DNA of 5,765 nt. Origin: an uncultured Ignavibacteriota bacterium. Its GTDB lineage: Bacteria > Bacteroidota > Ignavibacteria > Tepidaquicellales > Tepidaquicellaceae. The stretch is taken from NCBI GenBank assembly GCA_903901375.1, contig CAIUQV010000535.1:1-5765 (forward strand), read 5' to 3'. How positions within the stretch are numbered: the first letter of the stretch is position 1; every line of letters begins with the position of its first letter. The translations under genes and the position numbers were made by a program. Positions 1 through 5,765 of this stretch are shown here, piece by piece. The notes under the pieces are model-generated. The model saw only the letters and a list, made by a program, of their open reading frames with translations, was not told where the DNA came from and did no database searches.

Positions 1-531
1 CGAATAGTTTGTTAGAATTTGTGTGCCTAATATTTTAGTGCTATCATAGTTTCTTTTCAGAACGCTTTTATAGAAATCCCTGTAGAGAGAAATGGATTGT
101 GAACTGTTCTGGAACTGAGGCAATGTTGACTTATAAACAGTGTCAACAATGCCGTTAATCACAGGAACGGTGAAATCTGCTATTTGGTCTATCTGTGAAT
201 TACAATTATGAGGAATTTCTATTAGAGTGTCTCGTAATCCGTTCAATTCTGTTATTGAATCTCTTGCAAATCCTCCTTCGCCGTTGAAGCAATTACCGAT
301 TGCATAAACGAAAGGCAGTGGACCATCATCGGTTTGAAGGAAATTACCGTTTCCAACTAAATTGAAATTACCCAATATGTTATCAACTGTCAGTTTATTG
401 TTTCCATAATTCATCTGGAAAATAGAGTTATTAAGACTGATATTCCTGCAATCGCTTCCACTGTTTGTGATAGTATTACTTCCGCCGTAAAAACTGTTTG
501 GAACAATTCCCATTTGAAGAGAACTTGAAGA
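1..531 (-). CDS. C-terminal continuation of the large beta-helix protein, after an in-frame TAA; runs off the left edge
   Basis: On the minus strand the frame of the upstream large gene stays open for 177 codons after the TAA at 532-534, right up to the window edge, with no other stop. The first 75 or so residues are Asn/Gly/Ser-rich with short hydrophobic steps (for example NNSIFQMNYGNNKLTVDNIL, then GNFNLVGNGN), the same beta-helix texture as the residues before the stop. From about residue 80 the character changes: CFNGEGGFARDSITELNGL, a second Cys at 110, then a probably helical stretch with YRDFYKSVLKRNYDSTKIL near the edge. The composition matches one protein broken by one stop rather than an independent gene. 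The first ATG in frame is at 511-513 and has no obvious ribosome site, so separate translation is doubtful. A T9SS sorting domain would be expected further left, but it is not in the window. The function of the tail is unrecognised. Confidence 0.7.
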
Positions 532-3500
532 TTATGCGAGAATTCCAGTATTATTACCTCCAGTAGAATAAATATTATTTTCATTCATTAAAAGCGTAGT
601 GTTCAATATATCCATACCAATATCAAAACCTGTTATAGTGTTATTATCTACGTATGAAGAATATACGTTAGTTAAAAATACGCCATAAGTCGAATGATTA
701 GAGTTGTTTGTGATTACATTATCCATTAAAAAGAGGTTACAGTAACTTCCTGCCGAACTACCTACAAAAATTGCCGCGGTGGAGTTATTGACCGATATAC
801 TATTGTTTATTAATAAAACATCAGTATAATCTGAAATTTCAAAGTTATTCACGTTTATAGCTTTTGCCTGCGACGGCAGATTAAAAGTACAGGAATTTAC
901 CTGCGGCAACTGACAATTGTAAAGCGACAAGGCCCATAATGAAAAAGGCATAGCATCGCCAATATTCTGGAAATTAGTGTTACAAATATCTACATTTTGA
1001 TAGTTGTTTACAGTTATACCATGCCACTTGTTTCCGTTCTGCCCCTGTAGCACAACCTGATTGTTTTTTCCTGTTGAAAAGTTAGCACCGTTATCGCCCT
1101 GTATAGCAGCATTCTGAGCAAAGGAAATAGTAGTTAAACCATTTGCAGCGGGAATGTCTAAATCATATCCACCGGTATAAACCATACCGTTGCAATTAAA
1201 TGTTGTTGCTGTTACGAGTTCATCACACACAAACGTTCCGCCTTCCTGCATGACAGGGGCAATTTTAAAAAGTTTGCCTTCTCCTGGCTGAAATACACCT
1301 AATGAATAATATTCTGCTGAATTTTTATTAATTGTAGCAACTGTAGTATTTGTCAGCGGATCTAATACTACCCAGTTATTGAAACCCGGCAATTCATCGG
1401 GCTTGAATTTCATTTTTAAAGTTCTTACGTCTCCGGCTGTAACACCCGCGACCGGGGGTGTGCACCTTTTGTTCAGCATTATAAAATACTTGCTATACTT
1501 TTCAGAAATGTTTGAGACAGGTGGATTAAAGAAACCTGCTTCCCAGTATCTTACTGAAGGTTCATCTACATTGATATCTTCAAATACTCCATACGGATTC
1601 AAATGAACAGATTTAATATCTGATATAAATTTAAAAGGAAGGCCATACCCGTAATCAGGATGTTCACTCTGAAATATTGTGTTAATTGTTCTGGAAGTAT
1701 CATAAATTAAGTGTTGCGACGGTTGATCTACAGGATAAAGAATATTACCTGTTTCTCTTAACTTAGCATTCAGGTTGCACACAAAACTCCATTTAGGCTG
1801 CCCGTAATAATTTGTATATCTGGGGCCTGTATTATTTTCATCCAACAATCCATAGTTGTGGTATTTATAAACATTGTTGTTTTCTTTATTTCCATATTGT
1901 GTTTCCGTATTATAAGAAAAATCCATTATTTGTTTGGCACCATAAGTCAGCCCTAAATAAGATAATAGGGAAATTTCTTCATTTGTAGGCTCTCTTAACC
2001 CATAGACTCCATCATTCATATAAGTAGTTTCGAAGGAATGTGTCTGAATAGACATTGAAACGGTAATATCATGGCCGTCTGCTTTTGCTTTTTTAATTAA
2101 CCTGGCACCTTTTCTATAATTTCCTAAATCATAATAATTTAAAATGTTAGTGCCAACAGAAATATCAGGATTTTTTTCCAATGCACCGTTAATAGATAAG
2201 TTGTATAGCTCTTCATTTTCTGCTGTATGATAAAAAGGTCTTACTTTGGGCGGAAGAAGAATAACCGGGACTTCAAATACGGCAGGGATTTGTGCAACAC
2301 CCCTATCATTAGCATTCATTCCTCCTCTAAAAGGATAAGTTTCGTTAATTAAAATATCTGTTACAGCTTTTGAAGAATAAAGTGTATCAAAAAATACATT
2401 AAAGGGTTTATTCTTTAATTCATCACTTCCTCCACTCCAAAATGCAGGTACCTCATTATCCATTGCTACCAGACCCGTATTCGGGTTTATGCTCTTTATG
2501 ATTCTGTTTACTTCTGCAATGCACGGATAATTATTGTATGCATATTCGTCTAAATAGAAATATCCGAAACCGTCTGTATTGCTCAATGCAGAAACTTCTT
2601 CGGCTATTTTCTGGTGAAACTTTAATAGCTCGTCTCCAGGGGCTGTTCCCGAAGGGTCTGTAAACAGGAAATGAGCCCATTCATCATCCAGTCTTACGTA
2701 ATCAAGCCATACATCTACAATTCCAGACCAATAGATTGCGTAATCAACTTGCGAATTTGTAAGTACAGGATTGGGAGGAATTTCGGCAATCAAATCTGTT
2801 GCAAATATTCGAAGTTTGGGAAAATATTCTTGAGTTATTGGATTTATATTATAATAGTTTTCGATATAATCACCATAATAATTCCCTATTCGCCCTGCAA
2901 AATCTTTTACTTTTATATCATAAGAGGCTATTGGTTGTCCATTAAAACCTTTAACATCAACTCTTACAACGGTTAACTCTTTTTTACTCTGATCATCAAA
3001 ATCCTCAACCCTAATTCTCATTCTTGGTTTTACTACCCAGAAATAACCAGGCTCTTTATTATCCGACCAAAAGTATTTCATGTCAGTTTTAGATATATTG
3101 GTTTCTAATTTATTAATCTGTTCCATATTCTCATATAGATCTTTCACAATAAAACCTGCCGAGTTTTCGCCAACTGCACATTTTCTTCCATTAATTCCTA
3201 AATTCAAATCGTTATTATAATCTGTTCCGGTTTCTGATGATTGATATCCATAACCGGGATATTTATTGTTATATGAGCCATGTTCTTCTACTTCGTATGT
3301 ACTTCTCTGACCCGAAGCCGGACGGAGAACTTTTGCTCTTTCGAAATATACTTTCTGTTTGTTATCAAGTGTTTGAGAGTTGAATAGATTATTTATAGTG
3401 CTCGAAAATGTACCTATATAATTAGAAGAAGGAATCAAGAAACCATCATACATGCTTGCCGAAGGATCATTATCGCCTCTGTAAGTAAAACTAAAATTAA

Positions 3501-3675
3501 CGTTTAAATGAAGATTATTATAGTTTTGCAAATGCTGAGTGCTTCTATAAAAATCATTCATAACCCAATTATAAATACCTATTGTAAATCTGTTTTTCAT
3601 ATAATCGTTCTGTGAATATAAATTCACATTAAACCCGATTATTGTCAAAACTAAAACGTAAAATACCTTTTTCAT
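532..3675 (-). CDS. Large secreted protein: glycoside-hydrolase-like barrel plus parallel beta-helix, ended by a suspect in-frame stop
   Basis: 1047 codons. The ATG at 3673-3675 is chosen because it begins a classic signal peptide (MKKVFYVLVLTIIGFNVNLYS, likely cleaved before Gln22). A longer open frame reaches 3708 but would begin with TTG and put eleven polar residues before the signal. Residues about 30-800 look like a TIM-barrel glycosidase: IGIYNW near 32, DVWLDYVRLDDEW at 321-333, GFGYFYLDEYA at 369-379 with Asp376/Glu377 as candidate acid/base, DILINETYPF at 440-449 with Glu445 as candidate nucleophile, and YGAKQIMDFSYNT near 578-590 as a late barrel strand. Residues about 735-807 look like a C-terminal beta-sandwich ending FQPGEGKLFKIAPV. 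From about 815 onward, N/G-rich steps such as NKWHGITVNNYQNVDICNTN indicate a right-handed beta-helix. The family is not identified, and the catalytic assignment is inference from motif shape. There is no SD-like site upstream, only A-rich sequence. The frame resumes directly after the stop, so the gene may be a pseudogene, a sequence error, or truly truncated. Confidence 0.85.
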   Translation of the reverse strand: MKKVFYVLVLTIIGFNVNLYSQNDYMKNRFTIGIYNWVMNDFYRSTQHLQNYNNLHLNVNFSFTYRGDNDPSASMYDGFLIPSSNYIGTFSSTINNLFNSQTLDNKQKVYFERAKVLRPASGQRSTYEVEEHGSYNNKYPGYGYQSSETGTDYNNDLNLGINGRKCAVGENSAGFIVKDLYENMEQINKLETNISKTDMKYFWSDNKEPGYFWVVKPRMRIRVEDFDDQSKKELTVVRVDVKGFNGQPIASYDIKVKDFAGRIGNYYGDYIENYYNINPITQEYFPKLRIFATDLIAEIPPNPVLTNSQVDYAIYWSGIVDVWLDYVRLDDEWAHFLFTDPSGTAPGDELLKFHQKIAEEVSALSNTDGFGYFYLDEYAYNNYPCIAEVNRIIKSINPNTGLVAMDNEVPAFWSGGSDELKNKPFNVFFDTLYSSKAVTDILINETYPFRGGMNANDRGVAQIPAVFEVPVILLPPKVRPFYHTAENEELYNLSINGALEKNPDISVGTNILNYYDLGNYRKGARLIKKAKADGHDITVSMSIQTHSFETTYMNDGVYGLREPTNEEISLLSYLGLTYGAKQIMDFSYNTETQYGNKENNNVYKYHNYGLLDENNTGPRYTNYYGQPKWSFVCNLNAKLRETGNILYPVDQPSQHLIYDTSRTINTIFQSEHPDYGYGLPFKFISDIKSVHLNPYGVFEDINVDEPSVRYWEAGFFNPPVSNISEKYSKYFIMLNKRCTPPVAGVTAGDVRTLKMKFKPDELPGFNNWVVLDPLTNTTVATINKNSAEYYSLGVFQPGEGKLFKIAPVMQEGGTFVCDELVTATTFNCNGMVYTGGYDLDIPAANGLTTISFAQNAAIQGDNGANFSTGKNNQVVLQGQNGNKWHGITVNNYQNVDICNTNFQNIGDAMPFSLWALSLYNCQLPQVNSCTFNLPSQAKAINVNNFEISDYTDVLLINNSISVNNSTAAIFVGSSAGSYCNLFLMDNVITNNSNHSTYGVFLTNVYSSYVDNNTITGFDIGMDILNTTLLMNENNIYSTGGNNTGILA

Positions 3676-3696
3676 AATTTTTAATTTATTTGTTTT

Positions 3697-3730
3697 AAAA
3701 AATTTCAAAAAGCAGTAAATACATTTACTG
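3697..3730 (-). terminator. Perfect palindrome plus T-tracts in the leader of the large gene; terminator- or operator-like
   Basis: CAGTAAAT (3713-3720) and ATTTACTG (3723-3730) are perfect 8-bp inverted repeats separated by two bases. Read on the minus strand, the hairpin is followed after one C by five T (3711-3707), and after GAAA by six T (3702-3697). The arrangement resembles an intrinsic terminator or attenuator about 20 bases before the ATG of the large gene. The stem is AT-rich and would need its centre opened to form a loop, so it would be a weak terminator. A dimeric regulator binding site is an equal alternative. Confidence 0.3.
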
Positions 3731-3732
3731 AT

Positions 3733-3758
3733 TTATGGTGGTCTCATATCACTCCTTT
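3733..3758 (-). promoter_or_regulatory. Strong Shine-Dalgarno-like site before a four-codon leader frame (Met-Arg-Pro-Pro-stop)
   Basis: On the minus strand AAAGGAG (3758-3752) is followed by a four-base spacer and ATG AGA CCA CCA TAA (3747-3733). This is the best ribosome-binding-site match in the non-coding parts of the window; neither complete gene here has one. The encoded peptide would be MRPP. Consecutive prolines before a stop are a known context for slow, EF-P-dependent translation and termination, so a leader-peptide role is conceivable. The four-base spacing is slightly short. A chance match in 205 bases of leader cannot be excluded. Confidence 0.25.
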
Positions 3759-3790
3759 CTTAACAAGTCTTAAATGATTATTTTAAATAA

Positions 3791-3867
3791 AATAGGGCGA
3801 GGCTATTCCATAAAATGGAATTTTACGTTAATAACTTTGGACGGTTATACCGGGTCTCTGCCCTATT
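3791..3867. other. 77-base branched inverted-repeat element between propeller gene and large gene (possible structured RNA or small mobile repeat)
   Basis: The ends are a perfect inverted repeat, AATAGGGC (3791-3798) with GCCCTATT (3860-3867). The stem continues inward with GAG (3799-3801) to CTC (3856-3858) after one bulged base. Inside sit two further hairpins: ATTCCA (3805-3810) with TGGAAT (3816-3821), and ATAAC (3831-3835) with GTTAT (3844-3848). Together they could fold as a three-way junction. The element is richer in G+C than its surroundings. It starts 13 bases past the stop of the propeller gene and, on the minus strand, is followed by TTTATTTAAAAT, so it could serve as that gene's 3' end. 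The 3' flank of the duplicated propeller gene lacks it, so it is not part of the duplicated unit. I do not recognise it as a known riboswitch. Confidence 0.4.
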
Positions 3868-3880
3868 GATATTTTAATTT

Positions 3881-4350
3881 CTATTTCACATACATCAGCT
3901 TTTTTGTCTCTGAATACTGTCTAATTCCTTTTTCATTAATGGCAATAAAATTATAGAAATAAATACCACTTGGAAAATTCAAAGCCCCGAAATCGAGAGA
4001 GAGCCTATAATTGCCGGGTTCAAGATTGTTTGCCGTCATATCATACACACTTCTACCTGAAATATCATAAATATTAATACCTATAGTTGCCTTCATTATT
4101 AAACTATATTCAATTATCGTACTGTTGTTAAAAGGATTAGGATAGTTTTGTTTTAAAGTATAATATTTTGGAATAATGTTCGATGATGAATCCTTTGTTA
4201 TACCAAGAATTACACCGCCCCCATTCGTAGTTTTAGATATATATGGAGCAGATTGATATCCACAATAATTCCATCCGTTAAGACTATCAAGAAAGCATAA
4301 ACCCACCGTTCTATTATTAGGAGTTATCTGTCTTCCCCAAGTTTGTCCTC
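3881..4350 (-). repeat. Direct repeat copy A: 3' part of the complete propeller gene
   Basis: This stretch aligns without gaps to 5296-5765 at a constant offset of 1415 bases, with about 90% nucleotide identity by eye (54 of the first 60 bases). Similarity stops at the stop codon, since the 3' flanks differ. The right-hand limit is set by the window edge, so the duplicated unit is probably the whole gene plus the 62-base spacer. Confidence 0.9.
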
Positions 4351-5233
4351 CGTTTGTTGTTGCATAAACCAAATACCCATCTTGAGCACCAGCCCATCCC
4401 TTATTATATGAAGAGAAATAAATACCTCCTGGATAGTAATTATTAAATATAGACGTAAATTGATTAATCCAACTAATACCTCCGTTAGTTGTATGTTGTA
4501 TATAATAATGACTAAAATTATCATGGTTCGAAACCCATCCAGTATCTTTATTGATAAAATAAAATCCTCCAGTATTATTAAATAAACCACTTGCAAGTTG
4601 TGTCCAGTTATATCCTGAATTTGTAGTTTTAAACATATACGCGTTACTAGCGGCACAATACCCATAAAACTCCCCATTAACTTTATCTTTCAAAAAATTT
4701 AAACCAAATCCAAATGATGGGTTATTATCCTTGTAAATCTGATTAAGTGTCATTCCTCCATCAGTAGTTTTGAATAAATACCCCCAAAAGCTATCTGATG
4801 CTCCTACATAACCTGTATCTATATTCATAAAAAATAAACTATTATAACCCAAAATTGTGCTGTACGAAACACTGTCCCATGTAATTCCACCATTAAATGT
4901 TCTGTATATAGATTCATTTGCCTGAACATTTCGAACATTACCATAAACTGTAACACTGTCCAACACCTGAAAACTATACATTCTGATACTGTCCTTAATT
5001 ATAGTCCAGTTATCACCGCCGTTTGTAGTCTTTAATATTTTGGATATATAAGTATTGTCTAGACCACCTGTTGACATCCAACCTGTATTTTTATTAAAAA
5101 ACTTCATACAATAAATAATATGCGGGTTAACGGGTAATGTCTGAGCTACCCACTGGCTAACACAATTATTAATTAAGAATGATGAATTAATAATTATTAT
5201 TATCATCAATATTGTATATATTGTTTTTTTCAT
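3881..5233 (-). CDS. Secreted seven-repeat Asp-box (YCF48-like) beta-propeller protein with T9SS type A sorting domain
   Basis: 450 residues, ATG at 5231-5233, TAG stop. A signal peptide spans 1 to about 26 (MKKTIYTILM, then an Ile-rich core). Cys24 is not in a proper lipobox, so export with signal peptidase I is more likely. Asp-box-like motifs of the form TTNGGxxW occur at residues 69, 112, 156, 203, 248, 292 and 335, spaced 43-47 residues. Between them lies a recurring GW/GY motif (residues 51, 141, 191, 232, 279, 320; a bare Gly at 98). Seven such units fit a seven-bladed propeller of the YCF48/sialidase-superfamily type. The FRIP and catalytic residues of true sialidases are not seen, so a binding or scaffold role is likelier than catalysis. 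Residues 359-450 form the T9SS sorting domain: LKQNYPNPFN, then GRSVYDM, SGIYFYNF and a terminal KKLMYVK. In T9SS substrates this domain is removed on export and the protein is released or attached to the cell surface. It lies 62 bases after its paralogue with no evident terminator or SD, so co-transcription is likely. Confidence 0.92.
   Translation of the reverse strand: MKKTIYTILMIIIIINSSFLINNCVSQWVAQTLPVNPHIIYCMKFFNKNTGWMSTGGLDNTYISKILKTTNGGDNWTIIKDSIRMYSFQVLDSVTVYGNVRNVQANESIYRTFNGGITWDSVSYSTILGYNSLFFMNIDTGYVGASDSFWGYLFKTTDGGMTLNQIYKDNNPSFGFGLNFLKDKVNGEFYGYCAASNAYMFKTTNSGYNWTQLASGLFNNTGGFYFINKDTGWVSNHDNFSHYYIQHTTNGGISWINQFTSIFNNYYPGGIYFSSYNKGWAGAQDGYLVYATTNGGQTWGRQITPNNRTVGLCFLDSLNGWNYCGYQSAPYISKTTNGGGVILGITKDSSSNIIPKYYTLKQNYPNPFNNSTIIEYSLIMKATIGINIYDISGRSVYDMTANNLEPGNYRLSLDFGALNFPSGIYFYNFIAINEKGIRQYSETKKLMYVK
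4214..5029 (-). repeat. Seven Asp-box-like protein repeats (TTNGGxxW), about 44 residues per unit
   Basis: Repeat cores by residue are TTNGGDNW (69), TFNGGITW (112), TTDGGMTL (156), TTNSGYNW (203), TTNGGISW (248), TTNGGQTW (292) and a degenerate TTNGGG (335) that lacks the Trp and runs straight into the linker of the sorting domain. The intervals are 43, 44, 47, 45, 44 and 43 residues. Such loops cap each blade in sialidase-like and YCF48-like propellers. Confidence 0.85.
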
Positions 5234-5295
5234 AATGAAACTCTTTTTAACATTATTTATTTAATTTACTTAATTTATTTTTCAGTTTTAACACT

Positions 5296-5765
5296 TTATT
5301 TCACATACATCAGCTTTTTTGTTTCTGAATATTGCTGAATTCCTTTTTCATTAATGGCAATAAAATTATAGAAATAAATACCACTTGGTAAATTCAAAGC
5401 CCCGAAATCGAGAGATAATTTGTATTTACCTGGCTCAAGATTATTAGCCGTCATATCATAAACACTTCTCCCTGAAATGTCATAAATATTAATGCCTATA
5501 GTTGCCTTCTTAATTAAACTGTATTCAATTATTGTATTATTATTGAATGGATTAGGGTAATTTTGCTTTAAAGTATAATTTTTAGGAATGTTATTTGTAG
5601 ATGAATCTTTTGTTATTCCGATTATTACTCCGCCGCCGTTAGTTGTGTGAGATATATACGGTGCGGTCTGAAATCCACTATAATTCCATCCGTTACTGCT
5701 ATCTAAAAAGAACAAACCACCTGTTCTATTATTTGGAGTTATTTGTCTTCCCCACGTTTGTCCAC
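5296..5765 (-). repeat. Direct repeat copy B: 3' part of the upstream propeller paralogue
   Basis: This is the partner of 3881-4350. The translated overlap has 138 of 155 identical residues: 52 of 63 in the last propeller part and 86 of 92 in the sorting domain. The stop codon differs (TAA here, TAG in the other copy) at exactly the same position. Confidence 0.9.
5296..5765 (-). CDS. Asp-box propeller protein with T9SS sorting domain, C-terminal part (5' end outside the window)
   Basis: The frame is open to the window edge and encodes 155 residues here. It starts inside an Asp-box (GQTWGRQITPNN), matching residues 296-450 of the downstream paralogue. A TTG at 5713-5715 could be read as a start, but the homology continues upstream of it in frame, so it is internal. 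Visible parts are the end of blade six, a final degenerate repeat (HTTNGGG), the sorting domain beginning YTLKQNYPNPFNN and a terminal KKLMYVK. The role is expected to match its neighbour: secretion through T9SS and a surface or secreted propeller. The spacer to the next gene (5234-5295) is extremely AT-rich, with no clear promoter, terminator or SD, which supports a two-gene transcript. The two Cys at 313 and 324 of the downstream copy are Phe and Ser here. Confidence 0.9.
   Translation of the reverse strand, partial: GQTWGRQITPNNRTGGLFFLDSSNGWNYSGFQTAPYISHTTNGGGVIIGITKDSSTNNIPKNYTLKQNYPNPFNNNTIIEYSLIKKATIGINIYDISGRSVYDMTANNLEPGKYKLSLDFGALNLPSGIYFYNFIAINEKGIQQYSETKKLMYVK

Noticed and set aside
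1442..1461. GC-rich 6-bp inverted repeat (ACACCC/GGGTGT) inside the large gene
   Set aside because: It sits in coding sequence that translates smoothly as RCTPPVAGVTAGD; short stem, no T-tract, most likely chance codon composition.
1379..1606. Open frame of 75 codons on the plus strand
   Set aside because: It lies wholly inside the large minus-strand gene, whose frame there encodes a coherent domain; no start signal or recognisable protein.
2671..2976. Open frame of 101 codons on the plus strand
   Set aside because: Antisense shadow of the large gene with low-complexity Ile/Tyr-rich translation and no ribosome site.
3676..3708. Eleven-codon N-terminal extension of the large gene starting at TTG
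   Set aside because: The ATG at 3675 directly begins a good signal peptide; the extension is polar and overlaps the T-tracts after the palindrome.
3791..3867. TPP or other known riboswitch reading of the intergenic element
   Set aside because: A short ACCCGG-like match was tempting, but the conserved cores of the TPP, SAM and cyclic-di-GMP classes are not present, and the downstream gene is not a vitamin or amino-acid gene.
4324..4677. Open frame of 117 codons on the minus strand within the propeller gene
   Set aside because: Alternative frame of a gene whose Asp-box repeats are clear; Ile/Leu-rich translation typical of a shifted frame in AT-rich DNA.
3881..5233. True sialidase (neuraminidase) reading of the Asp-box protein
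   Set aside because: Asp-boxes occur in many non-enzymatic propellers; no FRIP motif, Arg triad or Tyr/Glu catalytic pair could be found.
5713..5715. TTG as start of the right-hand propeller gene
   Set aside because: Homology to the neighbouring paralogue continues in frame upstream to the window edge, so the codon is internal.

Overview
The window is AT-rich (roughly one third G+C by eye) and all of its genes lie on the minus strand. Two encoded proteins end in a type IX secretion system (T9SS) type A C-terminal sorting domain of the NYPNPFNNxTIIEYSL style. T9SS points to the Bacteroidota/Chlorobiota/Ignavibacteria assemblage. The NPFN form of the motif, rather than NPA-type motifs, suggests an Ignavibacteria-like bacterium; this is inference, as there is no marker gene. 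The proteins with visible N-termini carry signal peptides, so this is a secreted or surface-protein locus.

Layout, in the direction of transcription (right to left). (1) 5765-5296: the C-terminal part of an Asp-box beta-propeller protein with a T9SS sorting domain, cut by the window edge. (2) 5233-3881: a complete paralogue of 450 residues, with a signal peptide, seven Asp-box-like repeats about 44 residues apart (probably a seven-bladed YCF48-like propeller) and a sorting domain. The two share 138 of 155 residues in the overlap with no gaps, so they are a tandem duplication with a 1415-base period. (3) 3880-3676: an intergenic region of about 205 bases that is unusually structured. It holds a 77-base branched inverted-repeat element, a strong Shine-Dalgarno-like AAAGGAG before a four-codon frame (MRPP), and a perfect 8-bp palindrome followed by T-tracts. 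(4) 3675-532: a large secreted protein of 1047 codons, which looks like a glycoside-hydrolase-like (beta/alpha) barrel followed by a right-handed parallel beta-helix. (5) 531-1: the same frame stays open for 177 codons after a single TAA at 532-534, continuing the beta-helix and then a new domain to the window edge. The large gene is therefore interrupted by one in-frame stop.

The most plausible combined role is outer-surface or secreted proteins exported by Sec and then T9SS: two adhesin/scaffold-like propellers and a large carbohydrate-active or carbohydrate-binding protein. No complete biochemical pathway is visible. The observations most worth a second look are the in-frame stop and the structured leader between the propeller gene and the large gene.
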